Positions 46,852 through 55,020 of a stretch of DNA of 64,000 nt are shown one piece after another. Numbering within the stretch: the stretch's first letter is position 1; each line of letters starts with the position of its first letter. Position numbers and translations under genes: made by a program. The notes beneath the pieces are model-generated. The model worked only from the letters and a program-made list of their open reading frames with translations, was not told the DNA's origin and did no database searches. The DNA is taken from assembly GCA_035610835.1 (NCBI GenBank), contig CM069449.1, positions 60,155,619-60,219,618 on the forward strand, given 5' to 3'. This DNA comes from Ophiura sarsii (lineage: Eukaryota; Echinodermata; Ophiuroidea; Amphilepidida; Ophiuridae).

Positions 46852-47019
46852 CTTGTGATGTCGGTCGTCTGTCTGTTGACTTCTGCCAGCATTCCTTCAT
46901 AAGCTCCGATATTTCTGTTGGCGCTATGTCTTCGACTTTCTTTTTGGCCTCCTTGTTGATGTCATCTGGTCGTTTGTTATCGGTTAACACCCAGTCACGA
47001 ATCTGGAAGGTTTTAAAGT
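46852..47019 (-). CDS. Kinase-NHL gene, kinase C-lobe exon (RIPK/TKL-like)
   Basis: 168-bp minus-strand exon: acceptor TTGTCACAG (AG at 47021-47020), donor AAGGTATAG (GT at 46851-46850), phase 1 in and out. It encodes the end of a protein kinase domain: IRDWVLTDNKRPDDI, then IAPTEISELMKECWQKS and TDRRPTSQ. The RPD...P-EI-LM--CW----RP spacing is that of subdomains X-XI in RIP kinases and other TKL kinases, including the conserved Arg of RRP that pairs with the APE glutamate. ATP-binding and catalytic-loop exons must lie further upstream on this strand; I could not find them between 47.1 and 64 kb, so catalytic competence cannot be judged. Downstream exons add a helix, a degron linker and an NHL propeller. 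Confidence 0.85.
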
Positions 47020-47302
47020 CTGTGACAAGAGTAAAACAAATAAAGGGATAGCTCAGTAATTCGCAAAAGTTATACAATCTAATCATACGTCAAACGTTGA
47101 ATAATATTGATAATATAATTCAATATTCCCGGAACCAGTCAATTATTAGGTCTAACACTGCAAGCATGCGTGACCACAAAAACGTGCAATAAGAAGTGTT
47201 TTAGATTCTGGTGCGTTACGTTACTTGCGTAAACATCTCACCCGGTAAAATAATGCTCCGTGTCTGCTCGGCAGGTCAGTATGTATTCGTGTCACACTAG
47301 CA

Positions 47303-47550
47303 CAGTGGTTCTCAACCTTTTTGGCCCACGACCCCTTTTTGACATTCTTGGTCAGTATCGTGACCCCCCCCCCACCCAAAAATGAAAAAAACCAACCCGA
47401 TTTATTCAAACTGAAACTGCTTGGTATGATGCGAGTGTAGCGAGCAGGACATTTAGCATAATATCAATATGGTTCCCCAAAAAGCTATATTTATGACCTC
47501 TTCATGACCCCCTGGAAAACCCCAAACGACCCCCAGGTTGAGAACCCCTG
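47303..47550. mobile_element. 248-bp hAT (Charlie-like) MITE with perfect 8-bp duplication
   Basis: Ends CAGTGGTTCTCAACCT / AGGTTGAGAACCCCTG are inverted repeats. The 8 bases outside are CACTAGCA on both sides (47295-47302, 47551-47558). The termini closely resemble those of hAT-Charlie MITEs known from vertebrates. It is non-coding. Confidence 0.93.
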
Positions 47551-47586
47551 CACTAGCAACTAGTATAATAATTGATTGCAAACGAT

Positions 47587-47712
47587 TCAGGGGCGTAACA
47601 GAGGTTGGTTGTCAGGGGGGGCACAGCCCAAAAAAATCCTGGTTAGAATAATTCCGTCAGGGGGGCACTGTGCCCCCCTGGCCCCCCCCCCCCCCGGCTG
47701 TTACGCCACTGA
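47587..47712. mobile_element. Short CAGTGGCGTAAC-family element (126 bp)
   Basis: Ends TCAGGGGCGTAACAG / CTGTTACGCCACTGA, with G-run and C-run just inside. Flanks CAAACGAT and TTTACGAT agree at five of eight positions, a decayed 8-bp duplication. It begins 28 bp after the target duplication of the hAT MITE. Confidence 0.75.
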
Positions 47713-48754
47713 TTTACGATTAGTATGTCCCTGAAACTAAATTAGTTACGTTTATAATTAATGGTCGATTTTTAAGTTACAGCCCATGTCTACAGGATGT
47801 CTCACAAAAGGGTACACATGTTTACTTAATCAGTTTTTAAAGTAATCGTTATCGAAAGACAAGGGGGGGGGGGGGTGCTGTTACTACCCTCTTCTAAACA
47901 AATCGCCGATTGCGCTAAAACGCAAACAACAGTGACCTACATTAGGACGTCTAGGTGACCGCTTTTACATCCCTTGTATTCATTTTGACGAACAAAATGA
48001 AGGTACCACATTACCCGGGGGTAGGGTACCCGAGGGTAGGGTAAGCTGTCAAAGTCCGAGGGTGAGGGTGGGGTGGGATGTGGGTCTGCGGGTTCCTTTA
48101 AATCGCCATTTTGAAAATATCTTAATTGTATGGTCTGAATCTTATATAGTTTTTGTTGTTAGAAACATCGTTTCACTCACTTATAAGCCAAAAACCAGGT
48201 GAAATTCCGATATCTGGAACTTTTTTTCAAAAAATGTCAACGTTGCCTATAATTCACAGTACAGACGAATACGGCAGGATTTTGAGGGGAAATTTTAGGA
48301 GGAATCAGTCTCCGTTATCTTGAGGCTAATACTATAATCAAAACAAGAATTCTCGATCAAATCGTATACGATTCCTTAGTGTCCCATGCGACTGGGGCGT
48401 ATCGTGAGTGACGCGCGTCAATCGCGATGGCAAAGGCGCAGTAAAACCGGAAGATGTGACGTACTTGTCAACAAATAGGTAATTGACCAATCGCGGCCCT
48501 AATCAACAAGACCCCACGCTGCGTGATTGGACAATTATGTAAGTTCATGTTTATTCATGTCACGTACGAACGCGTTATGGCGTGGTTGTCAATGTCAAGG
48601 GCTCATCACGCTGCCATTCAAATTTTGGATGAACGCTGGCGTGACTGGAATAAACGTTTTGATCGAGAATTCTTTGTTTTGATTATAACATCGGGTATAC
48701 TAAATATTGAATTTTAAATGATAATTTGAAGGTGCTTATCATAGTTCTGTCTCT
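47713..48754. other. No gene; inverted-repeat pair at 48329-48692
   Basis: TATAATCAAAACAAGAATTC, TCGATCAAA at 48329-48357 is mirrored by TTTTGATCGAGAATTCTTTG, TTTTGATTATA at 48657-48690, probably the ends of a 360-bp MITE. G-run near 47863; GGGTAGGGTACCCGAGGGTA near 48018. Confidence 0.55.
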
Positions 48755-49032
48755 CCAGTTTTTCTACAAACAGTTTGCTGGTCCTGTATGCCGACGACAC
48801 ACTCTCTACAAACCTCTTTCCCCATCTTCCGATTTGTCTGACTTCCAAGCTGATATAAATATTATCCATGACTGGTTCAACAGTAATCAGCGTACTGCTA
48901 ACGCTGCTAAAACCAAATCCATGGTTATCACTACCAAGAAGAACCCCTTTCTTACATGATTATGTATCAACCAATTGAGCGGGTTTCATCTGCTAAATTC
49001 CTGGGGATCTGGATTAGATCTAGGTAAAGTTC
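48755..49032 (+). pseudogene. Broken reverse transcriptase fragment of a non-LTR retrotransposon
   Basis: Three pieces of one RT domain in three frames. YADD, the catalytic box, lies at 48787-48798 after LVL and is followed by T. INIIHDWFNSN...KTKSMVI lies at about 48855-48930 in a second frame. RVSSAKFLGIWI lies at about 48980-49015 in a third. Order and spacing are those of LINE reverse transcriptases (the palm, then the W--N---KT helix, then the K-LG strand). At least two frameshifts and stops make it inactive. It runs into the GC-rich stretch and the gap, so its 3' side is lost. I cannot assign the clade. Confidence 0.8.
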
Positions 49033-49186
49033 CCAAGCGGGCCGAAGGCCCGCGCCCGGCGCACCACCATGAGCGGATCCACTACGNNNNNNNNNNNNNN
49101 NNNNNNNNNNNNNNNNNNNNNNNNNNNNNNNNNNNNNNNNNNNNNNNNNNNNNNNNNNNNNNNNNNNNNNNNNNNNNNNNNNNNNN
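49033..49186. other. GC-rich contig edge and 100-N assembly gap
   Basis: 49033-49086 is abruptly GC-rich (CCCAAGCGGGCCGAAGGCCC, GCGCCCGGCGCACC) beside AT-rich sequence, and ends at exactly 100 Ns (49087-49186), the conventional size for a gap of unknown length. The edge may be misassembled or foreign. Confidence 0.9.
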
Positions 49187-50520
49187 GGTTGAGTAGTATA
49201 ATGGGAATACGGAGGGGTGGGGGTCTTGACAAAATGGCCCTTTTGGGTGGTCCTGAGCATCATTTTGGTGGTTTCCAGTGTATAAGTGCTCAATGAGGAT
49301 ATTTGTAGAGTCGGAATGAGTATAAGGAAAGTGTGTGTTGACAAATAGAACCATTATGGTGGTTCCCTGTGTCATTATGGTGGTTCCCTGTCATTTTTGT
49401 AGGTCCCAGTGTTTTGGGTTCCAGGTGGTTTAAATGGTCAATAGTGGGGTTATTGGTCATCAGGGGCTATAGTCAATGAGCTCAAGGGTGGGTTGACATA
49501 CACAGCTTGGAACCCAAAACAGTGGGACTGCCAAAATGACATTTTGTCAACCTATCTCTTTAATTTATCACAACACAGCCCAATTCAAAAATACATGAAT
49601 TGGGCACTTGCACCACTCGGAACCATTTCCGAACCAACAAAACAATACGAACCACTGAACAAAATGGACAATTTATTCAACCCAACCCCTCCTAAAACAC
49701 CACACCATAGCACAACCCAAAACTATTTTATTGGGTACTTAAACAACTTGGAACCCCAAACACTGGGAACCACCAAAATAACACTGGGAACCACCAAAAA
49801 GACAATTTGTCAACCCCCTCCTTATGCACCATATACCCCCACCCAACATATATTTCTTGAACACTTACACAACTTGGAACCCCAAACACTGGTAACCACC
49901 AAAATAACACTGGGAACCACCAGAAAAGACAATTTGTCAACACCCCTCCTTATTCACCATATACCCCCGGGAGGGGCACTCAACTTTTTTTGGGTAGGGG
50001 TGTGCCGCCCAGGTTTAAAAAAGGGGGGCTATAGAACTGAACTGAGTGGATTTTATGACGAAAAATAGGGTCTTAGGAACTGATTTTTTTCAAAAAAATA
50101 GGTCTTGAGAACTGGCCTTTAGTTCAATTTTGATTAGCAAGAACGCAAATTTTCGATTTTTTTATGGTTTTAGAACGCAGATTTGGGGCTTTGGAACGCA
50201 AAATTTCGAAATTTTTGAATTTTCAATGAAATTGGGGTCATAAGAACTGATGCAGGCTCAAAAGGGGGGGGGTCATAAGAGCTGGCAGAAGAGGGTGAAA
50301 AGGGGGTCTTCAGCGCGTCACATACCTATACCCTTTTCCAATGTCAGTGCCCCCCCCCCCCCCCCCCCCCCCGGGCATATACCCCCACCCAACATATATT
50401 TCTTAAACACTTAAACAACCTGGAGCCCAAAACACTGGGAACCACAACAATTACACTGGAACGACCAAAAAGGCATGTTAACCCCCAAACACTCAATTCC
50501 CTTCAACCCATAATCCAAAA
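49187..50520. repeat. GGGAACCACC repeat, unit about 128 bp, in both orientations
   Basis: Units with AACTTGGAACCCCAAACACT, GGGAACCACCAAAATAACAC and GACAATTTGTCAACCCC start near 49740, 49869 and 50414. Removing the insertion at 49964-50375 gives spacings of 129 and about 127 bp. Left of 49480 the same sequence runs inverted (GGTGGTTCCCTG, GTGTTTTGGGTTCCA), so the gap may lie within this inverted array. The long Thr/Pro-rich open frame over 49493-50068 is produced by the repeat. Confidence 0.8.
49964..50375. mobile_element. 412-bp insertion with CCCGGG/GGGGCACT ends
   Basis: Starts CCCCCGGGAGGGGCACT and ends CAGTGCCCC...CCCGGG. CATATA lies on both sides (49958-49963, 50376-50381). The neighbouring repeat unit at 49828 shows the uninterrupted target, ACCATATACCCCCACCC. 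The interior contains GGGTAGGGGTGTGCCGCCCA, similar to GGGGGTGTGCCGCTGGAG at 24727 in transposon copy A. Confidence 0.85.
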
Positions 50521-50859
50521 CCTACCGCTACCCTATCCACCCATCACTAACACCACCAAACCCTGAAAATAATAATGGATCAACCCAAATCTCTGTTTAA
50601 CCAATCAGAGCTGTTATTCTGCCAACAACGCAATACGGAATATATCGTCCTGGTAGCAGTCTGCAACAACCAGGGGTAGCACTGGCTCAAAAATGTGGGG
50701 AGTCCCATTACATTTTTCTGGACCCTTTAAGGACTGCAAAAACTAAATTTAAGGGGTCCCCCAGAAATATAAGGGGTCCTGAAGTTGGAGCCTTTGAAAA
50801 TGGTCAAAAACCGATTTAGAGAAATTCGACTTGTAGCCTTGTATCATTGTGTATGCTCT

Positions 50860-51480
50860 TCAGTGGCGTAACTAGACTTTTTCATTTGGGGGGGGGGGGG
50901 GCAAGAAGAGGCAGTGACTTTAAATGGGGGGGGGGCTCCTAAGACAATCCAAGTGGCGCGCCAGCATCCGCGCTTGCGCGGACAGGGAGGTGTATGATGG
51001 TGGATGTGCCCCAGTGGCGTAGCTAGGTTATTCATATTGGGGGGCGATGAATGTAAATGAACCGAAAAGATTTGTTGAGTAAAGAGATGCGCGCGTAGCG
51101 CGCGAAAATTTTTTTCGACTTTACAGCTATTTTTTGCACGATTGAGGTACATTTTGGCTCTAAACAAGCTTGTGTCAAAGAATATTACATTTTGGGAAGA
51201 CATATGCGCGCGTAGCGCGCGAAGATTTTCATACGTGTACTTTTGACCATCATAATTCCATGATTCCTTTCGTCAAATGAACCGACAGTGCCAATCTCAA
51301 CCGACACGACGTCATTATTGGGGGGGGGGGGGGGGGGATTTGGTGCGTACTTTTTTTCTTCTAAATTTCATTTACAGCTTTACTTGATTTCATTTGGGGG
51401 GGGCAAGCGGGGGGGGGGGGGCAAGGGTTCCAAGTGGGGGGTCCCCCCCCCCCCCTGCCCCCCGCTGGTTACGCCACTGA
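50860..51480. mobile_element. CAGTGGCGTAAC-family element with 8-bp duplication
   Basis: Ends TCAGTGGCGTAACTAG / CTGGTTACGCCACTGA. TATGCTCT directly outside each (50852-50859, 51481-51488). Inside: G-runs, GCGCGCGTAGCGCGCGAA twice (51089, 51207), and a second CAGTGGCGTAGCTAGG start at 51012. It has inserted into hAT-like copy 3. Non-coding. Confidence 0.88.
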
Positions 51481-51497
51481 TATGCTCTTATTTCTTA

Positions 51498-51829
51498 GGG
51501 GGCTGGCATTTTCTTCGGAAGGGGGGGGTCCCAAATATACTGGGGGGGGTCATAGTTTTTTTGACATGAAAACAGGGGGGGTCATAAAATTATTTCATTG
51601 AAAATGGGGGGGTCACAAATTTATCAAAGCATGCTTTCTGAAATGTGTGTTGGGGGGGGGGGGTCTCAAAATAATGGACTGTATTGGTAGGGGGGGTCAT
51701 AAAAATATGCAGCTCTTGGATAGGGGGGGGTCATGAAAAAATTGTCTGGGTCTATCCACATTTTTGGGACCCCCCCCCCCCCCCCCCCCCCCACCCCCCC
51801 TCCCCCTTCCGAAGAAAATGCCAGCCCCC
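51498..51829. mobile_element. 332-bp TTA-flanked MITE with GGGGGCTGGCATTTTC ends
   Basis: GGGGGCTGGCATTTTCTTCG and its exact complement CGAAGAAAATGCCAGCCCCC form the ends, with TTA outside both (51495-51497, 51830-51832). The interior repeats GGGGGGGTCATAAAA-like phrases, five or more times. Confidence 0.9.
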
Positions 51830-52402
51830 TTAGATGGAGCCATTGTTTACCTCATGGTCATGGATAAAGGTGTACAGCAGCAACGATGCATGTACGAACA
51901 TCGATTTAACGGCATGCATGTTTCACTGTTATTCAGTAGGCGATAGCTTACACATTGTTCACGCTCGGTCTTGTACAGAGATCGATGAATTTGTATTTTG
52001 CAAACAGTCGCTAACACAGATACGCACACTAGCGTAAGGACGTGTAACTCATATACCTATGTCGTGTCCATGTTAATCAGTAGAAGATACTTATAGAATG
52101 TTTTGGAAATCGTTTGAAACTTTTGCGGAAGCAATTCGGAAGCGATTTAATGTGTTTTAAAACTGTTTAAAATAGAGGATTTGCATTGTATTTATCTTTT
52201 ACGGACATTAATGCATTTACAATGTAGGCACAGGATGGAGATTGACAATTTTCAGAATGTCTTAAGGTTCCCACGTCCATACATCGTCAGATTTAAGGGG
52301 TCCCTTTATTTTCGATTGGGACCCGTTAGTGAAGTTTAATATGTAAACTTACGCGTCCAACAAGAAAATAAGGGGTCCTAGGACGCAAGAACGCGAGCCC
52401 TG

Positions 52403-53779
52403 CCAACAACGCAATACAGGATATATCGTCCTGGTAGCACATCCATGTACAGAATATATTGGGGATTTCCTAAGTGATAAATTCGTTATCCTCTGTTTGA
52501 TAACGCAATACGGCCTCCGGCCTCATGTGATATGGCACCCAACCATAGGTAGGCCTATCGACCGTATTGAGTTATCAAACAGGGGATAACTAATAGTATT
52601 TGGTATCCTCATCATTAAACAAATTGTTATGTCAATATCCAACAATTATCATTTTAATCAAATCTTGAAAAAAATTATTGATTTGTGGTGGTAAAATGAC
52701 TGAAATTTAATTTATTTTCCATTCCAGTAAAACAAATTATTTTTTGGAAGTTTCACAAAATATTTAAGTATTAGTAAAGCTATCAGTATTAAAGGTAGAT
52801 GTTCTGATTGCTGACCCGATTTTCAACTTGATGTTTTCTATTTTACATGAAAGGTCATCCTTAAAATTGTTGCATTCCAAAGTTTGAGTTGCATAGCGCC
52901 AATGGTTCTTTTTTTAGAAGCGCAAGGTCATGAAGGTCAAAAGACATGTGCCCATTGAGTAGTACACAGACTGGTTGGTGGTTAACCACCTTTGGCAGTA
53001 ATTCACCACATTTTAGCCTATAATTTCTAAATTGTTTGTTTGTTTGTTTACACGGTCGGTCCGTACAGACACTTCTGGCCCCTAAGATTTTACAGACATA
53101 ATGAGAAAAATATGGGGATTCTTCTGATACCAAAATATCTTGAAGTGAAAAAAAAATCATAGCCCCCAAAAAGTGATGATACTTGTCTAACCTATGATTG
53201 CTAAGGGTCAAACCTTGTTGTCTATCCATTGTGTTGACATGTTTGTTCAAGCTGCATGCTGGGAGATTTTTAACTGCCATTTTCAAAGACACCAGTTGTA
53301 ACAACTATGTTCATGGTAGCTGGGAGTTTTTCATGATTTTGACTGGAGATTGTCAACTCATTTGACTAGATTTGCAATGGATATATATGGGACATGTTAG
53401 TTTCAAATGTGTAGGCATTTCAGAACACTTCAACAACTGTGTAAGTATTAAGGAATATTCCTAGGGCTTTGACAAATGAGTATTATATTTATTATACGTG
53501 CCTATACATGTATATACAGTGCAATACATGTATATACAGTGCATTCTTAGCATGCAGATGCAACATGTAGCATGTAGCCTATAGATTTAGACTGCATACT
53601 TTGATCATGTTGATCAAAGTCTGGATGGATATAAGCCTAGCCTATGTTGTGAGATCTATGGATGGATTCTGAACATACAATTAACCTGTTATGTGAGCTG
53701 GAGAGTCAAACATACCTGTGTCATACAACAATCATGTGTGTGGAGCATGTCATTGCTTACAAAGGTAAAGGTCAGCTAG
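52403..53779. other. No gene recognised; inverted repeat at 52485-52590
   Basis: GTTATCCTCTGTTTGATAAC, GCAATACGG at 52485 is mirrored by CCGTATTGAGTTATCAAAC, AGGGGATAAC at 52562-52590: a short MITE. An open frame of 147 codons on the minus strand (52861-53304) has no family motif or supporting splice sites that I can see. 53510-53545 has TATACAGTGCAATACATGTA duplicated. Confidence 0.5.
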
Positions 53780-54165
53780 AGGTCAACGAGTGCTTGGAAT
53801 GTACTTGTCCAAGAAGCACGATCCAAGCATACATGGATTGGATTGTCATTGGTGAGTGCTTAGACTGTGCTTGCCATTATGGAATAAGTACAATCTAAGC
53901 ACAGTGCTTTTAGTGTGCTTGGAATTTTGCTTAAACTGTGCTTGATATGTACTTAGCCAAAAGTGCGAGATTTGGAACAAGGATAAGCACCATTTAAGCA
54001 CATTCTAAGCACAGGGCTTAAATAGTGCTTAGAAAAAGGAAAATAAGTATCATCCAAGCACAGTGCTTAGAATGTGCTTAAATGGTGCTTGTCCTTGTTC
54101 CAAATCTCGCACTTTTGGCCAAGTACATATCAAGCACAGTACTTAGAATGTGCTTGGTTTTTCTT
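53780..54165. repeat. GTGCTT/AAGCAC palindrome, arms about 79 bp
   Basis: 53935-54013 (CTGTGCTTGATATGTACTTA ... AAGCACATTCTAAGCAC) is mirrored at 54064-54142 with about three mismatches. In and around it GTGCTTAGA/TCTAAGCAC words occur more than 15 times in both orientations. The central CAAAAGTGCGAGATTTGGAA is fully mirrored. Confidence 0.9.
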
Positions 54166-54654
54166 AGGGTAGACGGTCGCGTCACTTGCTTCATGTTTGC
54201 ATTGAGATTAGCGATGCGTGGCGAGAGTGCGGTTTCTTTTCTTAGTAATTGATGCCCGTTCAGACGCGTGTTGAATGACAACGATAATATTATTCAAAGT
54301 GCATTATCGCTCGGCGACGGTGTCTGGGTTTCCCCCAATAATAAGTTGTATTGTATCGATCTTGCTAGCTGGTAACGCGTGGGTTTATATCGATTTTCAA
54401 ACGGCAACGTTGGACACATTGTCAAGGAGTATATATAATAGGAGGGGACACTTAGCTCATTTGCATATTTGCTCATTAATATGATTAACCCCGTGAACCC
54501 AGTCAAAGGTCGCACTCGCAGATAACGCCCTCTGGAGAGTCGAAGGGACTTTTCTATTGTTCTCTAACGACAGCGTTGGGACAGCGCATGAAGCTTCTTG
54601 TACAGAGTTGGCGATGAGCGATTGAGAAGTATAACAAAAGCATACATAAACAGA

Positions 54655-55020
54655 TCGTAACATGAATAATGCAATGCAACACGTCACACAATGTTCAGTC
54701 GAGCGACCGTATAAACAGTATACAAGACGCCATTTATTGTGTTCGAAATGTCAACTTTTTTACGTTTCTTTCCAAAATAAGGAGTATAATCACATTACAA
54801 ACACATTTTGTGCGAGAGTAACATATAAATATGGTATAAAATGTCAAAAATTGCACGATCAAAATCCGTTCGTTATAAATAAAAGAATGAATGGTTAAAT
54901 AATAAAACTATCACAATTACACTCGTCGACCTCTGTGGCGTGCATACGTTGGCCATCTCGTTTGTAATCGGCAATCACGGGTTCGAATCTCCGTGTATTC
55001 GTGGTTTATTTTTTATTTTT
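54655..55020 (+). repeat. tRNA-like (SINE-type) repeat
   Basis: 54932-54990 has an A-box-like TGGCGTGCATACG, a TTTGTAA anticodon-loop-like stretch (TGT, Thr) and B box GGGTTCGAATC in a pairing T arm (CACGG...CCGTG), followed by a T-rich tail. The acceptor stem does not close, so it is not a working tRNA gene. The 180 bp before it are shared with 40614-40812 on the other strand. Confidence 0.6.

Larger units (their letters stand above)
50671..52402 (+). mobile_element. hAT-like element copy 3, opened by two later insertions
   Basis: Starts CAGGGGTAGCACTGG and ends GCGAGCCCTG. Flanks GCAACAAC (50663-50670) and CCAACAAC (52403-52410) differ by one base: an 8-bp hAT-type duplication. Its halves (50671-50815; 52200-52402) match copies 1 and 2, which lack most of the middle. 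Without the elements at 50860-51480 and 51498-51829 it is about 780 bp. No transposase. Confidence 0.8.

Noticed and set aside
49493..50068. 191-codon Thr/Pro-rich open frame
   Set aside because: It is generated by the 128-bp repeat and runs into the 412-bp insertion; it lacks an ATG start.
52861..53304. 147-codon minus-strand open frame as a gene
   Set aside because: No recognisable motif and no splice or start evidence; possibly repeat-derived.
54932..54990. Functional tRNA-Thr (TGT) gene
   Set aside because: Only the boxes and T arm pair; the acceptor and anticodon stems do not, and the sequence is part of a repeat.
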